DNA from: Opitutales bacterium
GTDB lineage: Bacteria > Verrucomicrobiota > Verrucomicrobiia > Opitutales > Opitutaceae
Direction: 5' to 3'
NCBI GenBank assembly: GCA_021772595.1
Contig: JAJFLS010000599.1
Coordinates: forward strand, 1 to 6,067
DNA: 6,067 bases
Below the pieces are notes generated by a model that was given only the letters and a program-made list of their open reading frames with translations, did not search any database and had not been told where the DNA came from. Made by a program: the position numbers and the translations under genes. Below, in pieces: positions 1-6,067 of this stretch. How positions within the stretch are numbered: position 1 is the first letter of the stretch; each line of letters opens with the position of its first letter.

Positions 1-108
1 GGGCATCAAGCAAAACTGAGTCGTCGCCCGACGTGCACACGGTAGTTGCCGAGGGAACGTCAAAGGGATGTGGTTGATTGGAGTCGACGACGACACACAA
101 GATTTCGA

Positions 109-234
109 ATGATGGGCATCCGAGACATTTTTCTCGTTCTCACCCTTATGGGCTCAGCTTCCTTTGCGATCGGTCGCTCTGACGCAGCCGAATTGGCGAG
201 AAAGATTCGCTTTAACCGGGACATCCGGCCGATT
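109..234 (+). other. Out-of-frame 5' end of the PSD1 gene (signal peptide)
   Basis: Reading from ATG 109 (or the adjacent ATG 112) gives a Sec-type signal peptide: a short start with one arginine, a hydrophobic core FLVLTLMGSASFAI, then a polar stretch ending SDAAE where signal peptidase could cut. It continues with IRFNRDIRPI, the usual lead-in to the first haem motif of planctomycete-type cytochromes. The next residues expected, LSDKCFHCHGPD, are present but start at 234 in a different frame. If read without correction, this frame runs on into unrelated sequence and stops at 328-330. The piece therefore belongs to the downstream gene and is not a gene of its own. No clear Shine-Dalgarno sequence precedes either ATG. 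A TTG at 46 would extend the frame upstream, but it adds an arginine-rich stretch that makes a poor signal peptide start. Confidence 0.8.
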
Positions 235-2957
235 TGTCGGACAAGTGCTTTCACTGCCATGGCCCGGACGAGGGGGATCGCGAAGAGGATCTACGCTTGG
301 ATATTCCCGACGGTGAACTCGGCGCTCTGACGCCGCGCGAAGATTATCACATCATCAAACCAGGCGAGCTGGAGGAGAGCGAGCTGTGGTTCCGAATCAC
401 CTCGGAGTACGATGACGAGGTGATGCCGCCGGAAAAGTCGCGCAAGCCAACGCTGACCGAGGAGGAGATCGCTTTGTTTAGGCAATGGATCCTCGAAGGG
501 GGAGCTTACCAGGATTTCTGGGCGTTTATTCCTCCGGAAAAGTCTGCGCCGGCCAAGATCGCGAACGGGGCTTGGAGGGCGAACTCGATCGACAACCGCG
601 TGATGGCTCAGCTTGAAGACCTGGGGCTGAAGCCAAAATCTGAGGCGGACAAGCGCACTTTGATTCGTCGCGCGACTTTCGATCTGACCGGACTTCCGCC
701 GACGCTCGAGGAAATCGATGTATTCCTTAGCGACAAAAGTCCCAAGGCTTACTCCAGGCTGGTCGATCGCCTCCTGGGTGAAAAATCGTACGGCGAGCAC
801 ATGGCGCGTTTTTGGGCGGATCTGGTTCGGCTTGGCGATACCAACGGAATGCACAAGGATTTTAACCGCGACTTCTCGACGTACCGCGATTGGCTGATTC
901 GATCGTTTAACGAGAACCTGCCGTACGACGATTTCATACGCTACCAGCTGGCGGGAGATTTGTACCAAGAACCTAACTACGATCAGTTGATCGCTTCCGG
1001 TTTCAACCGCTTGCATATGATCATCGACAAAGGCACGGCGCTGCCGGAAGAGAGCTTGCATAAGAATGTCCTCGATCGAGTGCAGGCCTTCGGGACGGCG
1101 TTTCTCGGTATGACGGTGCAATGCGCTCAATGCCACGACCACAAATACGATCCGCTTACCCAGAAAGATTTCTATCAGCTCTACGCGTTCTTCAACAACT
1201 TCAGCGGTGGAGCGGAAACTGTGCGCCGTCCGGAGCGCGGATTGCAGCCGCCGTTTATAAATATGACGACGCCGAAACAGGATCAGGGTTTGGCGAGTTT
1301 CGATGCTGCGAAGCAGCGGCTGGATCTCGAATTGGAATCCGTCACGCGGCGTCAGCGGCTGACTGAAAAATGGGGGAATATCTACAATAAAGTATCGGTT
1401 CCGTGGATATGGGACGCCCCCGAATCGGAATCCAAGGTCGCTGAGTTTCGCGCGACGCTATGGCTGGATCAAGCGCCGGATTTGGCGATGGTCCGATTTA
1501 CTGGCGTGTCGCGGGCGGAAGTTGAGATCAATGGCGTTGCGCTGGGCAAAGCGACCTCGGAAGAAAAGGGTATTGTAGCCGAGGCGACGAATTTTCTGAA
1601 AGTCGGAGAAAACGAGATAGCCGCCAAAGCCAATGGAACGGCCGGGTTCGCTTTCATTCTCGAATACCGAAACGGAGAAGAAACCTCCGCGTTCGTATCC
1701 GATTCCCAATGGCAGGTGAAAAGCAAGGACAGCGCTACGTGGGAATCCGCGAGCGTCCTTGAGGAGCTCGCGGACAATGACGAGTGGACGACCAAAGTTC
1801 ACACGCCCGAAGCACGGGAGGTCCTCGACCGGACCGATGCGTCGGAAAAGGCTCGCCTCGCGTTTCTGGAGAGTGTCCCGGCGGCTATGATAATGAGCGA
1901 ATTGGATCCGCCTCGGCGGGCTGCGATTCTAGTGGGCGGCGCCTACGATGCTCCGGCAGAACCGGTCGAGCGAAACACGCCTTCGTTTTTACCTTCCATG
2001 AAGGAAAAGGAGGGAATGTACTCGCGCATGGACTTGGCCGAATGGCTGATCGCTCCGAATCATCCGCTGACCGCTCGCGTTACGGTGAATCGAATTTGGC
2101 AGCAGTTTTTCGGGGTGGGGCTTGTGAAAACGTCCGAGGATTTCGGGGCGCAGGGCGAATGGCCAAGCAATCCTCAACTCTTGGATGATCTTGCTCTCGG
2201 TTTCATGGAGTCTGGCTGGGATGTGAAGGCCTTGGTCAGAAGCATTGTCACATCGAAAACGTATCGACAAAGTTCGGACGCCGCTCCGGAGGAGTATAAG
2301 CGGGATCCGGAGAACCGCTTGCTGGCGCGTGGATCTCGCTATCGTATGGACGCCGAGATGATCCGCGACCAGATTTTGGCGGTAAGCGGTCAGCTGAATA
2401 CGGCGATGTATGGAAAGAGCGTGAAGCCTCCGCAACCGCCGGGGCTCTGGGAGATGGTCAGCATGGACGCCCCGTTCACCTACGTCGCGGATAAGGACGA
2501 AAGCATTTACCGACGCAGTCTCTATACGTATTGGCGACGTGGCATGCCGCCTCCGCAGATGACGATTATGAACGCGCCGTCGCGGGAGTTTTGCGTCGCC
2601 CGTCGCGAACGAACGAATACGCCTTTGCAAGCCCTGCTTTTGATGAACGAGGAAGAATATTTCAAGGCCGCTAAAACCATGGCCAAGGCGGTTCTGGAAG
2701 AGACTCAAGACGTTGCGGCCGGCTTGAGCTTGGCCTACGAAAAAATCACTTCCCACGAACCGTCGCCCCAGCGTCTCGAACTTATGGAGACAGCGTTGGA
2801 CGATTTTGGAGAATTGTATAGGGGCGATCGAGCGCTGACGGAATCGCTCACGCCGGAACTGGATTCGGAACGTTTTGATCGCCGCGCCCAAGTGGCGGCG
2901 TGGACGATGATGACGCACAGTCTGTTAAACCTGGAACTCGCGAAAGTAAGACGATGA
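234..2957 (+). CDS. PSD1/planctomycete cytochrome c domain protein (DUF1549-DUF1553), 5'-frameshifted
   Basis: Exported haem protein of the PSCyt1-PSCyt2-PSD1 family; its reaction is unknown. Residues are counted from the TTG at 234. PSCyt1 covers about 1-100, with haem motif C5-F-H-C8-H9, the DLRLD motif and M64-P-P as a possible axial ligand. PSCyt2/DUF1549 covers about 118-325, with RRATFDLTGLPP at 145-156 and a second haem motif C297-A-Q-C300-H301. Residues about 389-515 form a predicted beta-sandwich beginning W391-I-W393 and ending near W493 and W503, resembling sugar-binding modules. DUF1553 fills about 595-890, with N619-R-I-W, then TNTPLQAL at 794-801 and the usual AAWTMM...LLNLE ending. 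TTG 234 is not a credible start: it has no ribosome binding site, and the product would lack a signal peptide although haem c is attached outside the cytoplasm. Joined to the piece at 109-234, the protein would be 949 residues, normal for the family. Its stop overlaps the DUF1501 start. Confidence 0.93.
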   Translation: MSDKCFHCHGPDEGDREEDLRLDIPDGELGALTPREDYHIIKPGELEESELWFRITSEYDDEVMPPEKSRKPTLTEEEIALFRQWILEGGAYQDFWAFIPPEKSAPAKIANGAWRANSIDNRVMAQLEDLGLKPKSEADKRTLIRRATFDLTGLPPTLEEIDVFLSDKSPKAYSRLVDRLLGEKSYGEHMARFWADLVRLGDTNGMHKDFNRDFSTYRDWLIRSFNENLPYDDFIRYQLAGDLYQEPNYDQLIASGFNRLHMIIDKGTALPEESLHKNVLDRVQAFGTAFLGMTVQCAQCHDHKYDPLTQKDFYQLYAFFNNFSGGAETVRRPERGLQPPFINMTTPKQDQGLASFDAAKQRLDLELESVTRRQRLTEKWGNIYNKVSVPWIWDAPESESKVAEFRATLWLDQAPDLAMVRFTGVSRAEVEINGVALGKATSEEKGIVAEATNFLKVGENEIAAKANGTAGFAFILEYRNGEETSAFVSDSQWQVKSKDSATWESASVLEELADNDEWTTKVHTPEAREVLDRTDASEKARLAFLESVPAAMIMSELDPPRRAAILVGGAYDAPAEPVERNTPSFLPSMKEKEGMYSRMDLAEWLIAPNHPLTARVTVNRIWQQFFGVGLVKTSEDFGAQGEWPSNPQLLDDLALGFMESGWDVKALVRSIVTSKTYRQSSDAAPEEYKRDPENRLLARGSRYRMDAEMIRDQILAVSGQLNTAMYGKSVKPPQPPGLWEMVSMDAPFTYVADKDESIYRRSLYTYWRRGMPPPQMTIMNAPSREFCVARRERTNTPLQALLLMNEEEYFKAAKTMAKAVLEETQDVAAGLSLAYEKITSHEPSPQRLELMETALDDFGELYRGDRALTESLTPELDSERFDRRAQVAAWTMMTHSLLNLELAKVRR

Positions 2958-4399
2958 GCATGAAATCCTTTCAACCCTTCTGCGACGCCCTCAACCGGCG
3001 CCAGTTCATCAAGAAAGCGTCTATTGGATTGGGCACCGCCGCATTGACGGGATCGATAAACCCGCTCATCGCTTCGGCCCAGCCCGGACTGCATTTTCCG
3101 GCTAAAGCGAAGCGCGTGATCTTCCTTTTCATGGCGGGCGCGCCGAGCCAGTTGGACCTGTTCGATTACAAGCCAGGACTGGAAAAGCTGCATGGGCACG
3201 CGTTGCCGAAGTCGATCAGCCAAGGCCAGCGGGTCACGACCATGACGCGCGGGAAAAAGCAGGAGATCTGCGCCTCGATTTTCAAGTTCGCTCCGCAAGG
3301 CCAAAGCGGTTTGGTGATGAGCGAACTGCTGCCTCATTTGTCGAAACACGCGGACGACATCTGCATGATCAAATCGACGCATACGGAGGCCATCAATCAC
3401 GACCCGGCCAAAACCTTCTTTTGCACCGGATCGGAAATGCCGGGCAAGGCGAGCATGGGTTCCTGGCTCAGCTACGGCCTGGGGTCGATGAACAAGGATC
3501 TGCCGGACTTCGTCGTTCTGACTTCCGCGTTTTGGTCGGGCAAGGTGAATGTCCAGGCCTTGTACAGTCGGCTTTGGGGAACGGGCTATCTTCCGGGTCG
3601 GCATCAGGGCATTGCGTTTCAGTCGGTGGGCGATCCCGTGCTTTTTCTTTCCAATCCCAAAGGAGTCGACCGGAAGGCGCGCCACAAGATGTTGGATTTC
3701 GTGGCCAAGGTGAATGCCGAACAAGAAACGATCACCGGCGACCCGGAAATTCAGACGTCCATCGCCCAGCAAGAAATGGCCTTTCGGATGCAGACATCCG
3801 TCCCGGAGCTCACAGATCTCAAGCAGGAAAGCCAGGCGACGCTCGACATGTACGGTCCCGAGGTGAGCAAGACGGGCTCCTTCGCTCGCAATTGCCTGCT
3901 CGCCCGTCGCATGGCCGAGCGCGATGTGCGCTTCATTCAGCTCTTTCACCGAGGCTGGGATCACCACACGCGCTTGCCTGCGAATATGAGAGGGCAGGCC
4001 CGCGATGTGGATCAGCCGATTTCCGGATTGCTGACGGACTTGAAGCAGCGCGGTTTGCTCGAGGACACACTGGTGGTTTTCGCAGGCGAATTCGGTCGGA
4101 CCACCTACGCTCAAAGTATGGATCTTGGCGATCGCGAGAACTATGGCCGCGACCACCATCCGCGTTGCTTCACGACCTGGATGGCCGGCGGCGGCATCAA
4201 AGGAGGAATGAGCTACGGGCAAACGGATGATTTTTGCTACAACGTCGTTCAGGATCCGGTCCATGTCCGCGACCTGCACGCGACGATGTTCCATCAGCTC
4301 GGCATCGATCACAACAAGCTCATCTTCCCCTACCAAGGCCTGGACCAGCGCCTCACCGGCGTAGAGAAAGCGACGGTGGTGAAGGAGATCCTCGCGTGA
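2954..4399 (+). CDS. DUF1501 family protein, Tat-exported
   Basis: Protein of 481 residues, full length for DUF1501, a family with an alkaline phosphatase/sulfatase-like fold; enzymatic activity is not established. The N-terminus carries a twin-arginine signal, N14-R15-R16-Q-F-I-K, followed by a hydrophobic segment to about residue 43, so export of a folded protein is expected. Family landmarks in order: KRVIFLFMAGAPSQLDLFDYKP at 53-74 (with D68 and D71), H143-T-E-A-I-N-H149-D, F331-H-R-G-W335-D-H-H338, E379-F-G-R-T383, R399-D-H-H402-P and H437-V-R-D-L-H442. The histidines and acids are candidate metal ligands by analogy with the fold. ATG 2954 was chosen because it places the Tat motif normally and overlaps the upstream TGA as ATGA. 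A GTG at 2900 would add 18 residues before the signal and overlap PSD1 by 58 bases. Only weak purine-rich sequence precedes the ATG, so translation probably depends on coupling to PSD1. Confidence 0.95.
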   Translation: MSMKSFQPFCDALNRRQFIKKASIGLGTAALTGSINPLIASAQPGLHFPAKAKRVIFLFMAGAPSQLDLFDYKPGLEKLHGHALPKSISQGQRVTTMTRGKKQEICASIFKFAPQGQSGLVMSELLPHLSKHADDICMIKSTHTEAINHDPAKTFFCTGSEMPGKASMGSWLSYGLGSMNKDLPDFVVLTSAFWSGKVNVQALYSRLWGTGYLPGRHQGIAFQSVGDPVLFLSNPKGVDRKARHKMLDFVAKVNAEQETITGDPEIQTSIAQQEMAFRMQTSVPELTDLKQESQATLDMYGPEVSKTGSFARNCLLARRMAERDVRFIQLFHRGWDHHTRLPANMRGQARDVDQPISGLLTDLKQRGLLEDTLVVFAGEFGRTTYAQSMDLGDRENYGRDHHPRCFTTWMAGGGIKGGMSYGQTDDFCYNVVQDPVHVRDLHATMFHQLGIDHNKLIFPYQGLDQRLTGVEKATVVKEILA

Positions 4400-4475
4400 G
4401 GTGTTCCGGGATAGTGGATACGCGAGAATTCGATGTGGTTATACCCGATTGGCCATTCTTTCCCAAAAGGTAGCG

Positions 4476-4493
4476 TTCGGGCGCCGCCCCGAA
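4476..4493. terminator. GC-rich hairpin in the DUF1501-dehydratase gap
   Basis: TTCGGG and CCCGAA form a perfect 6-bp stem around a 6-base loop, 77 bases after the DUF1501 stop. There is no T-run on either side, so it is not a standard intrinsic terminator; it could slow polymerase, protect the 3' end of the PSD1-DUF1501 transcript, or be chance. The rest of the gap (4400-4563) shows no gene. An AT-rich patch at about 4526-4554, with TGTAAT in tandem at 4532-4543, is the likeliest place for a promoter of the next gene, but I cannot define -35 and -10 boxes. Confidence 0.3.
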
Positions 4494-4617
4494 TGAATAG
4501 GCCTACTTCACAGTCCCTTTCGCGAAGAATTTGTAATTGTAATACCCTAATTTTCGGGACAGAATGCTCGGACTTAATGACTCGTTGTTGATTCCCAAAT
4601 TCGAAACATCCCCCATT

Positions 4618-5826
4618 ATGCCCCAAGATACCATCAATCGTCGTTCCTGGCTCCAGAACATGCTCTGTGGAGCCGGAGCTCTCGTAGGCCTTAGTGCTGC
4701 TGGCTCGATCGCCCGAGCCGCCCCCATCAATCCCAAGGACAATATCAAGGTGACGAAGCTCGAAACCTTCGTGCTGAAGAATTCCTGGGTTTTCGTGAAG
4801 ATTTCAACCGACGCCGGAATCACCGGTTGGGGCGAGATGCTCAAGGACGACGCCAAGGCTTGCGCGGCGGGAGCGTTGGAAGTCGGGGACTACTTGATCG
4901 GCAAGGATCCTCGTCCGGTGCTCCATCATTGGCAAGCCATCCACCGCGGCGCGTTTTATCGGGGAGGGCCTATCAAGTCCGCGATATCCTCGGGCATCGA
5001 CCAGGCGCTTTGGGATATCACTGGCAAGTGTTTCGGTGTACCCGTTTATAAACTACTAGGCGGCCCGACGCGCGAGAAAGCGTTTGTCTACGGCGTGCCC
5101 GACAAGGTGACTGGAGTAAAGGCCATGAAGGTGGGTCCCAGCGCTGCCCGCAAGGCGTTCAAGTATACCGAGGGCAACAAATTCATCGGCGAAGTAGTTG
5201 AACGTTTCGCGGCTTTGCGTGAAAAGCACGGTGACGGAGTGGACATTGGAATCGATTTCCATGGAGCGGTCCAGCCCACCACGGCGAGTCTGCTCATTAA
5301 AGCTCTAGAGCCTTACAATCCTTGGTTCTATGAAGAAGTGGTGCAGGCGCTCAATGTCGATGTAATGGCGGACTTGGCGAAGAAGACGCATATTCCCTTG
5401 GCAACCGGAGAGCGTGTATTCCTGAAATGGGGATTCCGCGAGATCCTCGAAAAGGGCGCGGCCATGATTCTTCAGCCTGACGTCAATTACGCCGGGGGCA
5501 TCACTGAGCTGAAGGTGATTGCCGGAATGGCCGAGGCCTACTACGCGCCCATAGCGCCGCACAATCCGAACGGACCGTGCTCGTTGGCCGCCAGTCTACA
5601 AGTCGCCGCGTGCGTTCCGAATTTCATGGTCCAGGAACGCGGCGATCGGGAACACGAGTTGCTAGCCGAGCCGCTTCCGCCAGTGAGAGATGGATACCGT
5701 CCGATCCCGACAGGACCGGGACTGGGGATAACCATCGACGAGGACAAGCTAATGGCCGAGGTAGGCGAACCGCGCGAATATTCGCCGCAATACGATCCGG
5801 ACGACGGCTCGGTAGTCGACTGGTGA
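4618..5826 (+). CDS. Mandelate racemase/enolase superfamily protein, D-galactonate dehydratase-like, Tat-exported
   Basis: Probable sugar-acid dehydratase of 402 residues, closest in my memory to E. coli DgoD. Landmarks include GITGWGE, GDYLIGKDP, FYRGGPI, GIDQALWDI and the C-terminal PGLGITIDE and DGSVVDW. The active site is complete: metal ligands D213, E239 and E265, with H215, D288, H315 and E340. Each lies exactly 30 positions after the DgoD residue recalled (D183, H185, E209, E235, D258, H285, E310). The pair H215/H315 is the galactonate dehydratase arrangement, but the substrate remains uncertain. The N-terminus has a Tat motif, N7-R8-R9-S-W-L-Q, then a hydrophobic stretch ending ARA-A, so the enzyme is probably periplasmic; this is unusual for the family. 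Oddities: the usual EEP is EEV (239-241), and about 16 residues seem missing after VYG near 5090-5130. ATG 4618 gives a normal Tat start but lacks a ribosome binding site; ATG 4564 (420 residues) has a weak GGGA upstream. Confidence 0.88.
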   Translation: MPQDTINRRSWLQNMLCGAGALVGLSAAGSIARAAPINPKDNIKVTKLETFVLKNSWVFVKISTDAGITGWGEMLKDDAKACAAGALEVGDYLIGKDPRPVLHHWQAIHRGAFYRGGPIKSAISSGIDQALWDITGKCFGVPVYKLLGGPTREKAFVYGVPDKVTGVKAMKVGPSAARKAFKYTEGNKFIGEVVERFAALREKHGDGVDIGIDFHGAVQPTTASLLIKALEPYNPWFYEEVVQALNVDVMADLAKKTHIPLATGERVFLKWGFREILEKGAAMILQPDVNYAGGITELKVIAGMAEAYYAPIAPHNPNGPCSLAASLQVAACVPNFMVQERGDREHELLAEPLPPVRDGYRPIPTGPGLGITIDEDKLMAEVGEPREYSPQYDPDDGSVVDW

Positions 5827-5858
5827 TAACTGTCTCTCGGCCTGGAAGCGATTTTCTA

Positions 5859-5883
5859 TGTAGGAGCGGGTTTATCCCGCGAT
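5859..5883 (+). repeat. REP-like palindrome with GTAG head
   Basis: The unit begins TGTAGGA, then GCGGG and CCCGC form a perfect 5-bp GC stem (5866-5870 with 5876-5880) around the loop TTTAT, ending GAT. It starts 33 bases after the dehydratase stop, a typical place for repetitive extragenic palindromes. The GTAG head followed by a GC hairpin is the form recognised by REP-associated tyrosine transposases (RAYTs), and near-identical GTAGGAGCGG units are known in Pseudomonas and Xanthomonas. Only one copy is seen here and no RAYT gene is in the window. Confidence 0.6.
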
Positions 5884-5904
5884 AACCCAAACGTTTAATA
5901 AATC

Positions 5905-5951
5905 ACGGAGGAACTGAGGCGAAGTCATTCACCTAGTTCCCGTTCCTCCGT
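5905..5951. repeat. Long inverted repeat with two alternative pairings
   Basis: ACGGAGGAAC (5905-5914) is perfectly complementary to GTTCCTCCGT (5942-5951). A competing inner fold pairs GGAACT (5910-5915) with AGTTCC (5935-5940) and continues, after one bulged G at 5916, with AGG (5917-5919) against CCT (5932-5934), leaving a 12-base loop. The second arm holds GTTCC twice, at 5936-5940 and 5942-5946, so the left arm can pair with either copy. It could be a mobile palindromic repeat, part of a small RNA, or a transcript 3' end structure; no T-run follows. Confidence 0.5.
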
Positions 5952-5985
5952 ACGCTCCCAGGTTGAGGATATGATCATTTTCGAT

Positions 5986-6006
5986 CTTCACTTTCAGTGA
6001 GGTTTT
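5986..6006 (+). terminator. Weak intrinsic-terminator-like hairpin
   Basis: CTTCACT and AGTGAGG pair over 7 positions (5986-5992 with 5996-6002, one T-G wobble) around a TTC loop and are followed at once by TTTT (6003-6006). The stem is short and not GC-rich and the T-run has only four bases, so any termination would be weak. It lies about 160 bases after the dehydratase stop and would end that transcript. Confidence 0.35.
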
Positions 6007-6011
6007 GAATA

Positions 6012-6041
6012 CAGGCGTTCCCTACCTTAAGGTTGCGCCTG
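6012..6041. repeat. Nested palindrome
   Basis: CAGGCG (6012-6017) is complementary to CGCCTG (6036-6041) and encloses the perfect 10-base palindrome ACCTTAAGGT (6024-6033). The inner palindrome could be a dimeric protein binding site, for example an operator for a gene beyond the window end, or the whole could be the tip of an RNA hairpin. No gene start follows in the remaining 26 bases. Confidence 0.35.
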
Positions 6042-6067
6042 ACAATAAGTTGCGAATTTGATCCCTC

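Noticed and set aside
68..112. Short open frame of 14 codons ending on the PSD1 ATG, with AAAGGG just before it
   Set aside because: The purine run touches the ATG with no spacer, and nothing in the peptide suggests a leader function.
229..239. Programmed -1 ribosomal frameshift as explanation of the PSD1 frame break
   Set aside because: The codons CCG ATT TGT do not form an X XXY YYZ slippery heptamer, and re-pairing of ATT to GAT would be poor. A missing T is simpler.
1989..2918. Minus-strand open frame of 309 codons
   Set aside because: It lies wholly opposite the DUF1553 domain and shows no recognisable protein features.
2900..2953. Upstream GTG start for DUF1501
   Set aside because: It adds an acidic, non-signal stretch before the Tat motif and overlaps PSD1 by 58 bases, whereas ATG 2954 gives a standard signal and an ATGA junction.
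3421..4230. Plus-strand open frame of 269 codons inside DUF1501
   Set aside because: It is an alternate frame of a clear gene, rich in Arg, Ser and Gly and without motifs.
2735..4336. Long minus-strand open frame of 533 codons opposite PSD1 and DUF1501
   Set aside because: It overlaps two well-recognised genes, has low-complexity arginine/histidine-rich content and no family features; it is an antisense shadow of GC-biased codons.
4498..4505. TAGGCCTA palindrome in the intergenic gap
   Set aside because: Eight bases, isolated and with no supporting context; expected by chance.
4532..4545. Tandem TGTAAT followed by AC as a promoter -10 region
   Set aside because: No acceptable -35 box lies 16-18 bases upstream; the AT-rich patch is noted but not called a promoter.
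4657..4671. Possible lipobox around C17 of the dehydratase signal (NMLC)
   Set aside because: The residue before the cysteine is Leu, not Gly, Ala or Ser, and the cysteine sits at the start of the hydrophobic segment rather than its end.

Overview
The window carries three complete or nearly complete plus-strand genes, all encoding exported proteins, followed by a short non-coding tail rich in hairpins. The first two genes are a PSD1/planctomycete-cytochrome protein (DUF1549/DUF1553) and a DUF1501 protein. This pair is typical of the Planctomycetota-Verrucomicrobiota-Lentisphaerota (PVC) group, where it is common in large numbers and often lies among sulfatase and polysaccharide-use genes. Together with the moderate GC content and the Tat-exported enolase-family enzyme, this suggests a PVC bacterium. 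A verrucomicrobial (Opitutae-like) source is my best guess, but the phylum cannot be proved from this sequence alone.

Layout. Positions 1-108 hold nothing I can identify. Positions 109-234 encode a signal peptide and the start of the PSD1 protein. One T appears to be missing at 233-235, which puts the rest of the gene (234-2957) in another frame. The DUF1501 gene (2954-4399) overlaps the PSD1 stop codon by an ATGA junction, so the two are almost certainly one translationally coupled unit. A 160-220 base gap holds a GC-rich hairpin and then an AT-rich patch. After it comes a mandelate racemase/enolase superfamily gene (4618-5826, or from 4564) closest to D-galactonate dehydratase, with an unusual Tat signal. 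The last 240 bases hold no gene. They contain a REP-like palindrome, a larger two-armed inverted repeat, a weak terminator-like hairpin and a nested palindrome.

How they may work together. The PSD1 protein has two CxxCH haem motifs and an inserted beta-sandwich resembling carbohydrate-binding modules. DUF1501 belongs to the alkaline phosphatase/sulfatase-like fold. The third gene has a full set of sugar-acid dehydratase catalytic residues. All three carry export signals, so a periplasmic sugar-processing role is a reasonable inference. The biochemical role of PSD1 and DUF1501 is not established, and the substrate of the dehydratase cannot be read from the sequence.
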